Below the pieces are notes generated by a model, which saw only the letters and a program-made list of their open reading frames with translations, searched no databases and was not told the origin of the DNA. A stretch of 64,000 nt of DNA from NCBI RefSeq assembly GCF_007859855.1, contig NZ_SJPK01000006.1:1-64000 (forward strand), read 5' to 3'. Below are positions 1 to 6,929 of the stretch, in pieces; position 1 is the stretch's first letter; every line of letters starts with the position of its first letter. The stretch comes from Allorhodopirellula solitaria. Its GTDB lineage: Bacteria > Planctomycetota > Planctomycetia > Pirellulales > Pirellulaceae. Both the position numbers and the translations under genes were made by a program.

Positions 1-78
1 CCTGCCCCGCTCATCGAGGTCATCAACAAGCGCGTTATATTTCGATCGGAGTCCATCGACCAGTGTTGCATCCGGCAT
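1..78 (-). CDS. N-terminus of an ISAzo13-like transposase, runs off the left edge
   Basis: On the minus strand an ATG at 76-78 opens a frame of 26 codons that continues past position 1. The visible residues include LRSKYNAL followed by DDLDERGR. This resembles the N-terminus of ISAzo13-family transposases, which carry an arginine/tyrosine-rich helix followed by an LDER motif; that comparison is from memory of the family. The element's end should lie between 79 and about 150, but I cannot fix its terminal inverted repeat because the other end is outside the window. If correct, the insertion abuts the 5' end of the DUF1573 gene on the opposite strand. Only 26 residues are visible, so the call is tentative. 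Confidence 0.45.
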   Translation of the reverse strand, partial: MPDATLVDGLRSKYNALVDDLDERGR

Positions 79-178
79 TTAACCATTATGCAAATCCGTA
101 TGCCGCAGGTCGATGCCAATCAGGTAAATTATTTCCGAACGACGCCTAAGTTTCGCTCGAGGCGGGCTAATAGTAGGT

Positions 179-907
179 TTGCTCGGAGGCGTATGCGTGG
201 CGGGCTACGCACTGACTCAGAGCAAAGTTTTTCCGAAATCGCAGGCTGTCGCTTCTCCGGCAAAACTAGTGGTTTTTCGGGGGAAGGAGGTTTCGCTTGG
301 ATCGATCATTATTGGCTCCGGTGAAAAGCATCAAATCAATTTGGTCAATCAAACCGACCAGGTTGTGCGGATCGACGACATCGTTCCTAGCTGTGGGTGC
401 GTGTTAATTGACCCGCGGCAAATGGTCTTGCAGCCCAACGAAGCTCACAAAGTTGACATCCAAATCACGGCGGCTAACTTGGGAAAAAACACTCACCAGC
501 TGACCGTGAAGTCGGATCAAGCAACGATTGATGAAGCCACTTTAGCCTTCGACGGAGTCAACGGTCCTCGGCTTTTACCTCGAATGTCGCTCGTTGGCGC
601 AATCTCAGCTCAGAAAAATAATCGGCTGGTGCACAAGCTGGAACTGGAAAACGTTGAAGCAAGTCAATTAGAAGTTACTGACGTGGAACTGTTGCAAGAC
701 GACGCACCGATCGAGATTGACCTGAGTTCTGCCGAGGAATCCAACTCTCAGGAACCGTTGCAAATCGGTATTGTGCTGAAAGAAAAATCAAAGTTTCGTG
801 GACTCTTCTATTCAAATATTCGTGTGAGCATCAGTGACAACAGCGGCAGAGTGTCGACCCGGATGACTCCGATGCTGGCACAAATTGGAGTTGAGATTGT
901 CGACTAG
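179..907 (+). CDS. DUF1573 domain protein, 5' end possibly truncated
   Basis: The protein has an N-terminal hydrophobic segment followed by a DUF1573 (ASH-like, immunoglobulin-fold) domain. The family signature PSCGC is present at about residues 70-74. It is probably exported or membrane-anchored; the family function is unknown. The first usable start is a TTG at 179. The same frame is open back to a TAA at 125-127, and the codons between (RRLSFARGGLIVG) read like the charged and hydrophobic part of a signal anchor. The true start may therefore be an ATT at 128 or 131, or the original start may have been lost next to the transposase at the left edge. The stop overlaps the next gene, suggesting translational coupling. 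Confidence 0.7.
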   Translation: MLGGVCVAGYALTQSKVFPKSQAVASPAKLVVFRGKEVSLGSIIIGSGEKHQINLVNQTDQVVRIDDIVPSCGCVLIDPRQMVLQPNEAHKVDIQITAANLGKNTHQLTVKSDQATIDEATLAFDGVNGPRLLPRMSLVGAISAQKNNRLVHKLELENVEASQLEVTDVELLQDDAPIEIDLSSAEESNSQEPLQIGIVLKEKSKFRGLFYSNIRVSISDNSGRVSTRMTPMLAQIGVEIVD

Positions 908-2684
908 CGGGACGCTCAATCGGTGGGTCGTGCGAACTTGGCCAGTCGCTTTGATGCTGGTGCTGCTTTCGCTTCAATCTGCCTGTTTGGGATGGCACGC
1001 CTATCGTTCTTCACCCGTGCATGACGAATTCGGCCACTTCTATGCTGGACTCGCGTATTGGAAGTACGGTGATGTTCAGCTATTCAATGTCAACCCGCCA
1101 CTGATTCGCGGACTCGGCACGTTTCCAGCGTCACGCTCGTCCTTAATGAACGATTTGGATCGAACGGACTGGGAGCCTCCCGATCGTCCTGAATTTCTGG
1201 CTGGTCGCCGTTTGTTCTTGCAACATCCAAGCGATTTTCAATCGGGACTTTTTCGAGGCCGATTGCTGGTCAGTGTCTTTGCGCTCGTCGGGACGGTGGT
1301 TTGTTATCTGTGGGGCCGGGATCTCAGCAACCGCCTCGGAGGTTTATGCGCCGCAACCTTGTGGGCTTTCCAACCTCAGGTTCTGAGCCATGGATCCTTG
1401 ATCACAAACGATGTTCCCGTCGCCGTGATGATGGTCGCGTCAGCCTATCTATTCACCAAGTGGATTCAGGGCCGAACAGTCATCCACGCCACTGGCTTTG
1501 CAGTGGCTTTTGGAGTTGCATTGATTTGCAAGTTCACTGCGTTATTGTTGGTGCCGCTCTTCGCAATGTGGATCCTAATCACCACTCGTGCCAATCAATG
1601 GAAAGCGACGCTCTACCAGTCCGGCTTGTGCCTCGCGATCTGCTGGCTGATTGTTTGCCTTCCCTATCGATTCGCCGGCGTCTTACAACCGCTCGGCGAG
1701 CATGAGTTTTTTTCGACCACACTTAGCCAGAATGACGAGCCGGTTCCGTCGTTGACGGGAAATCGGTTCCGCGGAACATTCTTGGCGCTTCTGCCCACAT
1801 TGGTTCCTGCCCAGTATCTTCAGGGGCTGGACCGTCAACAGTATGACTTTGATCGCGGCCTTTCTTCCTATGCTTGGGGCAGCAATCATACGCGAAGCTG
1901 GTGGTGGTTTTACCTCTACTCGATGATGGTCAAGCTGCCTTTGGGGACTTGGTTGGCGATTGGCCTGGGACTAGCTGCCACCGTTCGCCGATTTCAACAT
2001 TTCAACCAATCGATCGCGCTTGCGGCAACCTCAGCCATGTTGATCCTGTTCGTCATTTCGGTGAAATCCGGGATTGGACAACAGGTTCGCTATGTCATCC
2101 CGGCCTACCCGTTTCTGTTTGTCTCGGTCGCCAACGCGTTCTCGGATCGCGAGACGATATCGCGGCGAACACATACTCTTTCGAACCTGATGCGTGGTTT
2201 GGCAATCTTCGGCTGCTTGTTGTCTGTGTCAGCCTCATTGCGCGTGGCACCGGACTGGATGCCATTTTTCAACCAAGCTGTCGGTGGATCGTCGCAAGGA
2301 TTCCGCTATCTGTACAACGATGCCACGGACTGGGAGCAGTCACGCTATGATTTGGAGGATTGGTTTCAACAGCATCCTGGTGACAGGCCGGCATTTTTAG
2401 TGACCGGTACAGTGGCACGGGATGAATTGGCGCGATCGGACACGACAGCCTCCGTGCAGGTGACTTCTGTTTTGCCAGCGATACCTGATGGCGACTGCTG
2501 GCTGATTGTCAGCCAATCATCGTTGAGCCTGAGGAGTGACGAGAAATGGCTGTGGGATCAAACGCCAGTCGATTCGATTCACGGGGCATTTTTAGTTTAC
2601 AAGGTCAGCGGGCAGCAGTGCCGAGAGAACCTGAATGCCATCCCCGAAATTTGGCGTGTTCCAGAAGAAGATTCTGCACAGTGA
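897..2684 (+). CDS. Membrane glycosyltransferase, GT39/PMT-like family
   Basis: This is a polytopic membrane protein of about 595 residues with many hydrophobic helices. The early periplasmic loop carries HDEFGHFYAG, the acidic motif region expected of GT-C fold glycosyltransferases of the ArnT/PMT (GT39) type, which use polyprenyl-phosphate sugars. I chose TTG 897 because GGAG at 887-890 lies six bases upstream; in-frame TTG codons at 885 and 891 are alternatives. The start overlaps the DUF1573 stop by 11 bases. Acceptor and sugar donor cannot be read from the sequence. Confidence 0.72.
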   Translation: MSTSGTLNRWVVRTWPVALMLVLLSLQSACLGWHAYRSSPVHDEFGHFYAGLAYWKYGDVQLFNVNPPLIRGLGTFPASRSSLMNDLDRTDWEPPDRPEFLAGRRLFLQHPSDFQSGLFRGRLLVSVFALVGTVVCYLWGRDLSNRLGGLCAATLWAFQPQVLSHGSLITNDVPVAVMMVASAYLFTKWIQGRTVIHATGFAVAFGVALICKFTALLLVPLFAMWILITTRANQWKATLYQSGLCLAICWLIVCLPYRFAGVLQPLGEHEFFSTTLSQNDEPVPSLTGNRFRGTFLALLPTLVPAQYLQGLDRQQYDFDRGLSSYAWGSNHTRSWWWFYLYSMMVKLPLGTWLAIGLGLAATVRRFQHFNQSIALAATSAMLILFVISVKSGIGQQVRYVIPAYPFLFVSVANAFSDRETISRRTHTLSNLMRGLAIFGCLLSVSASLRVAPDWMPFFNQAVGGSSQGFRYLYNDATDWEQSRYDLEDWFQQHPGDRPAFLVTGTVARDELARSDTTASVQVTSVLPAIPDGDCWLIVSQSSLSLRSDEKWLWDQTPVDSIHGAFLVYKVSGQQCRENLNAIPEIWRVPEEDSAQ

Positions 2685-2706
2685 CTCCAAAGTAAGGTCT
2701 TTTGAG

Positions 2707-3603
2707 ATGTCGATGCGAAGGTGTGCCTTTACGCTGATCGAACTTCTGATCGTGATCGCGATTGTCGGTTTGTTGCTGTCGTTAACATTGTCCGCTGTCC
2801 AGAGCAGTCGGGAAGCAGCTCGACGCTTGGACTGCTTAAATCGAATGCGACAGCAGATTCTAGCCGTGCAAAATTTCCATGCTTCATTCAGTCTCATCCC
2901 TCCCAACGGCGGCCCAGCGTCCGGCAATGACTTGTCTCTGCTAGGTGGACCCGCGATTCAACCATCGACGTTCGAACGCAACGCAAGCGATTTGCTTTTG
3001 TGGGGAGTCGGCGACCCGAAGCGAGTCGGCCAGATGCAAACTGGACCTTGGACCTACAGTATTCTCCCACAACTCGAACTGGGAAACCTGTACGATGGAA
3101 CACGTCCCGTCGCGAACATTCCCATCTACGGGTGCCCGTCCCGTTCCAACCGGACTCCCACAGCCACGGTCAGTGACCTCTATGGTGAGTACGAATCAGG
3201 TGGTTTGATCATGGCGAAAACGGATTATGCAGGCAATGAGTGGCTGATGATGGATCGCCCGCATTGGAAGCGATTCCGCGACGTCGAAGACGGCTTGAGC
3301 AATACCATCGCAATCGGCGAGAAGGCCTACGATCCCACCGTGCAAACGCCCTCTTCCTGGTACTGGGATGAGCCGGTCTGGATCGGCGGGAGCAACGGGA
3401 CGGTTCGTCGTGGAAAGCTCATCGTGCCGGACTTGAAAGGTATTCCCTACCGAGACAACTGGGGATCGGCACACATCGCGGGAGCAAACTTTGCGAGGGC
3501 TGATGGCAGCACCCGATTCATTGCGTCTTCCATTCAAGTCCGCGTCCTCGGCGCTCTGTTGACTCCAGCAGGCCAAGACGGCATCCAAGGAAGCGAATTC
3601 TGA
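2707..3603 (+). CDS. DUF1559 family pseudopilin-like protein
   Basis: The N-terminus MRRCAFTLIELLIVIAIVG is a type IV prepilin-like cleavage and methylation signal followed by a hydrophobic helix. REAARR and the asparagine-rich stretch after it are typical of the planctomycete DUF1559 family. The C-terminal H-x9-DG signature is present as HIAGANFARADG. Such proteins occur in dozens of copies per planctomycete genome and are thought to be pseudopilins. The frame is open upstream to 2635, but ATG 2707 gives the canonical short leader. The prepilin peptidase at 61679 is a candidate processing enzyme. Confidence 0.85.
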   Translation: MSMRRCAFTLIELLIVIAIVGLLLSLTLSAVQSSREAARRLDCLNRMRQQILAVQNFHASFSLIPPNGGPASGNDLSLLGGPAIQPSTFERNASDLLLWGVGDPKRVGQMQTGPWTYSILPQLELGNLYDGTRPVANIPIYGCPSRSNRTPTATVSDLYGEYESGGLIMAKTDYAGNEWLMMDRPHWKRFRDVEDGLSNTIAIGEKAYDPTVQTPSSWYWDEPVWIGGSNGTVRRGKLIVPDLKGIPYRDNWGSAHIAGANFARADGSTRFIASSIQVRVLGALLTPAGQDGIQGSEF

Positions 3604-3732
3604 AGGGAGTTGGGTTCGGGGAGGGCTGATCGCGCTGGTTTGGGATCTCCCGTTGCGCAGTCGCGTATCCACTACGATAGAATTCTGTCATCCTAATTGC
3701 ACACACTCTTATCGTTTCTCAGGACGATCTCC

Positions 3733-5118
3733 ATGCTGTCTCGACTCCAGACTCTCACGATGTTCGTTCCTCTCTTTGGCTGCGTCGCGTTGGCATGCAA
3801 TGCACACGCGAAGCCGCCGGTAGGAGAGCCCCCCAACATCGTCATGATCTTCGTCGATGACATGGGACCGAACGACCTCGGATGTTACGGCAGTACCTTC
3901 CACCGGACGCCGAACATCGACAATTTGTCCGCCCAGGGCATGCGGTTCAATCAGGCCTATGCTGCCTGCACGGTTTGTTCGCCGACTCGGGTGTCTCTTT
4001 ACACCGGCCAATATCCCGCGCGAACAGGCACTACCAACTGGATCCGGGGCTCAGCAAAACAATTTCCCAACGAGAAGCTCAGCGAACCTCCCAATTGGAA
4101 CGTCAGCGGCTTGAAGGATGCATGGACCACCCTCCCCGAAGTACTCAAGACCGCAGGCTATACCACGGCATCGTTCGGGAAATGGCATGCCGGTGGTAGC
4201 CCTGCGGGCCATGGCTTCGACCAAAGCTATGACGACTGGAATTTCAACCGTGAAAAAAATCAAGATGATCCCAAAGGCGTTTCCCGCCTTACCAACATGG
4301 CAACCGACTTTATCCAAGAGCATGCCGAACAACCCGTGTTTGTCGTCATCTCTCATTTCGCAGTCCACACGCCGCTTCGTTTCAATAACGACACTCGCGA
4401 CGCATATGCAAACCGAGTCGACCAGGACAGCCCCCAAACCAATGCCGATTACGCAGCCATGGTTGACTCCCTGGATCAGAGCGTGGGGCAGCTATTGAAT
4501 TTCCTCGATCAATCGGGCAAAGCCGACGACACGCTCGTTATCTTGTATGCCGACAATGGCGGATTGGACCTCGAAGTGAAGGGGCGAGCAAAGGGGCCAG
4601 CGAACAACGATCCGCTCCGAGGGAGCAAAGGATCCCAGTACGAAGGCGGCCTTCGAGTTCCGCTGATCGTCCGCTGGCCGGGCCGAGTGCCCGCGAACCA
4701 GACCAGTGATGTACCGATCATCACACCCGATTTCCTACCCACCTTGGCTGAGATTGCTGGCGTCGATCCAGCGGAGATGCCCGAGAACGTCGATGGCGTC
4801 AGCTTCACCTCGGTGCTCGCTGAGAATGGATCGCTAGCCGATCGCCCCTTGTACTGGCACTTCCCCCACTATCACCCTGGAGGTCGCCCCGGCAGCGTGA
4901 TTCGTACGGGCGATCAGAAACTCATCTATCGCCCTGACGATGGCATCGTTGAACTCTTCGACCTCGCCCAAGATCCTTCCGAAGCCCACGACCTCGCGAA
5001 AGAAATGCCCGAGCGAGCCGAGAAGCTCAATGATCAACTGCAAGCTTGGCTGGAGCGAGTGGACGCTCCTCGCACCATCCCCAACCCAAATTACAAGCGA
5101 AGAAACGCTCGGTATTGA
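3733..5118 (+). CDS. Secreted type I sulfatase
   Basis: A signal peptide ending near NAHA is followed by a sulfatase domain of about 435 residues. The N-terminal metal-binding motif MIFVDDMG and the formylglycine motif CSPTR (cysteine to be oxidised by a formylglycine-generating enzyme) are both present, as are GKWHAG and DNGG. It would hydrolyse sulfate esters, probably of algal polysaccharides, outside the cytoplasm. Planctomycetes carry very large sulfatase sets. ATG 3733 is preferred over TTG 3697 because it begins a good signal peptide and has an AGGA nearby. The substrate is not predictable here. Confidence 0.93.
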   Translation: MLSRLQTLTMFVPLFGCVALACNAHAKPPVGEPPNIVMIFVDDMGPNDLGCYGSTFHRTPNIDNLSAQGMRFNQAYAACTVCSPTRVSLYTGQYPARTGTTNWIRGSAKQFPNEKLSEPPNWNVSGLKDAWTTLPEVLKTAGYTTASFGKWHAGGSPAGHGFDQSYDDWNFNREKNQDDPKGVSRLTNMATDFIQEHAEQPVFVVISHFAVHTPLRFNNDTRDAYANRVDQDSPQTNADYAAMVDSLDQSVGQLLNFLDQSGKADDTLVILYADNGGLDLEVKGRAKGPANNDPLRGSKGSQYEGGLRVPLIVRWPGRVPANQTSDVPIITPDFLPTLAEIAGVDPAEMPENVDGVSFTSVLAENGSLADRPLYWHFPHYHPGGRPGSVIRTGDQKLIYRPDDGIVELFDLAQDPSEAHDLAKEMPERAEKLNDQLQAWLERVDAPRTIPNPNYKRRNARY

Positions 5119-5143
5119 GTTGACATGATCAAATTGTGCGCTG

Positions 5144-5179
5144 AATTAGCTGGTGGGCGTTAGCCGGGGCCAGCTAATT
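5144..5179. repeat. Inverted repeat after the sulfatase gene
   Basis: AATTAGCTGG at 5144-5153 pairs perfectly with CCAGCTAATT at 5170-5179 around a 16-base GC-rich loop. It begins 25 bases after the sulfatase stop. It may be a terminator without a T-run, or a member of a dispersed palindromic repeat family; a single copy was noticed here. Confidence 0.6.
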
Positions 5180-5402
5180 GAGTGAGATCGAAAGAGTTCC
5201 TCGCGACTGCTCAGTCGGCGACCGACTCGCACCTCGAAGCGATCCCCGCGAAAACAAATCTCCGCACGAACGGTCCGTGGATCCACGGGGGAAAAAAATC
5301 CGCTTAAAATTTCCAGACGGGGGTTGCCAAACTCGCCCCCCCTTAGAACCAGTGCCGCACACTCCATTTTAGTATTGGCTCTGGATCTTATTGGGAAATT
5401 CG

Positions 5403-5849
5403 ATGAATTTGAAACAGATTTTAAGTTGCTGCCTGCTGGCCATGCTCGCCGCTGCGCCAGTTGACGCGGGATTTATACTTCACCCTCTGGGCACCTTAGG
5501 CGGAAGCTACAGCCATGCCTATGGAATCAACGATTCAGGACAAGTCGTTGGGTACAGTAGTACGACCGGCGACATCGCCAGCCATGCGTTTCTATACGAT
5601 GGCGCCAGCATGCTAGACCTAAACGATCTGATCAATTCCAGTCTTGGCATTACTTTGAACTCTGCGAGAGGAATTACCAGCAGCGGGCAAATCATCGCTC
5701 AAGGCACCGGCGGTGCCTACCTGCTAACCCCCGAAGCTGCCTCAGTCCCCGAACCGACATCGCTCGCGATCTTCGGTGTGTTGGGACTGCTCGCATATGG
5801 TAACCGACGACGGCGTGCTGCGGCGCAATCGCAGCGCTGCGAAGTCTGA
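5403..5849 (+). CDS. PEP-CTERM protein with a HAF-type repeat
   Basis: This small exported protein (148 residues) has a signal peptide ending near VDAG. The central segment GTLGG...AYGINDSGQVVGY matches the HAF extracellular repeat. The C-terminus has VPEPTSLAIFGVLGLLAYG followed by NRRRR, a classic PEP-CTERM sorting signal (motif, hydrophobic helix, basic cluster). It should be cleaved by an exosortase and attached or released at the envelope. The exosortase at 33812 is the likely partner in this window. ATG 5403 is preferred over TTG 5391. The protein is short for a HAF protein, with one clear repeat. Confidence 0.88.
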   Translation: MNLKQILSCCLLAMLAAAPVDAGFILHPLGTLGGSYSHAYGINDSGQVVGYSSTTGDIASHAFLYDGASMLDLNDLINSSLGITLNSARGITSSGQIIAQGTGGAYLLTPEAASVPEPTSLAIFGVLGLLAYGNRRRRAAAQSQRCEV

Positions 5850-6005
5850 TCAACAAAAGCGGCGACCGTTTTGCATTTGTCATTGCAGGCCCGATGGCAG
5901 TAGTAGGCTAGAAAAATGATTCGATGCGTTTAGCATCGCGACGAACCCTTCTTCTATCCATAGGGTTTTGCTAGCGAATTCGCTCGACGGAGGTGACTGC
6001 ACTCA

Positions 6006-6187
6006 GTCCCGAAAGGGACGGAAGCTCTCTGCCGGGGACGCAAGTCCCCGGACATACCGTAACACGGATCAATAGTCCCGAACGGGACGACAGCGACTCC
6101 ACAACTGGCGCGCACCTCTCATTTACTGCCGCCACTCACGGGGCTTCGCCAGCTTTTGCATGCTGGACCGGGGACTAACGTCCCCGG
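6006..6187. repeat. Cluster of short palindromes
   Basis: Four perfect or near-perfect hairpins lie in 180 bases: GTCCCGAAAGGGAC (6006-6019), a CCGGGGAC/GTCCCCGG hairpin (6032-6051), GTCCCGAACGGGAC (6075-6088) and a second CCGGGGAC/GTCCCCGG hairpin (6168-6187). The two CCGGGGAC hairpins are flanked by matching CTCTGC and GCAGAG, so the whole block can also fold as a large inverted repeat. No coding frame is convincing. The 1080 bases from 5850 to 6929 hold only this cluster, a MITE and further hairpins. Confidence 0.7.
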
Positions 6188-6267
6188 CAGAGTGCTGTCG
6201 TCGCTTTCGCGACTTCGGATCGGGACTGGCCCATGAGACTACGGGCTGATGCTGGGCTGTTAAATCT

Positions 6268-6585
6268 GGCTCATCCGACGGAAGCGTGCGCTGGAGGTTT
6301 TGGAGGCATGGCTCCAGTATCCAATGATTGATTTATCGGAGGTGATAGTGAACGTTAGACTGGAGCTGCTGGGAGAAACGGAGCCGAGCTCTGCAGAGGT
6401 GCTGGCTTGGCAAGGGATATCTCGGTCGCCAGCGTTTCCCTGCAAAAGCGGTACGCCAATGGTGTTGCCGGTCCCTGGCGGACATTGGTTCGTCAGGGAC
6501 GCATTTTTGTAAGATTATTGGACACTAGAGCCATGCCTAGAAAAACCTGCCCCTGTGCTCCGCGCACGCTTCCATCGGATGAGCC
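6268..6585 (+). mobile_element. MITE copy 1 (318 bp)
   Basis: The element begins GGCTCATCCGACGGAAGCG and ends in its near-perfect inverse, GCACGCTTCCATCGGATGAGCC-type terminus. The inverted ends extend about 62 bp on the left and 76 bp on the right, with a gap of about 14 bp. It is flanked by an 8-bp duplication with seven matches: TTAAATCT at 6260-6267 and GTAAATCT at 6586-6593. It has no transposase gene. Further copies are at 22752, 45903 and 56216. Confidence 0.85.
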
Positions 6586-6630
6586 GTAAATCTTCGTTCT
6601 TGACACAAGAATCGCTTGCGCAGGTTTTTC

Positions 6631-6806
6631 TTCGACCTCTCCACCAGCTTTGCTGGGGGAGAGGTCGAACGGAGCCTTTAGCGACGTTCGGGTGAGGGGG
6701 CATCGACACAGGGCCAATCACGTTGAAATGGGTGGACGGTCCCCTCCCTCGCGTACGCCTGAACGGCGTCGCTCGACCTCCCCCGCAGCAAAGCTGCTGG
6801 AGAGGT
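6631..6806. repeat. Two related hairpins downstream of the helicase gene
   Basis: TTCGACCTCTCCACCAGC (6631-6648) pairs with 6652-6669 with one mismatch around a three-base loop. A shorter related hairpin occupies 6776-6806 (arms 6776-6789 and 6793-6806, two or three mismatches). Both contain ACCTC and CAGC cores, suggesting one dispersed palindrome family. Either could terminate transcripts of the convergent helicase gene. Confidence 0.6.
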
Positions 6807-6929
6807 AAAATCTAACAACGTCAATGGAATAAAAACACGACGTCAACCCCAATGATTTAACAGCCCAGACTAAGCCTCACTCATAAAATCGACGTCCCTC
6901 GCGAATGAAAATGGGTCAAAAAACCCTGC

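Noticed and set aside
1-324. Plus-strand frame open from the left edge
   Set aside because: Arginine-rich, no domain, and overlaps both the transposase start and the DUF1573 frame.
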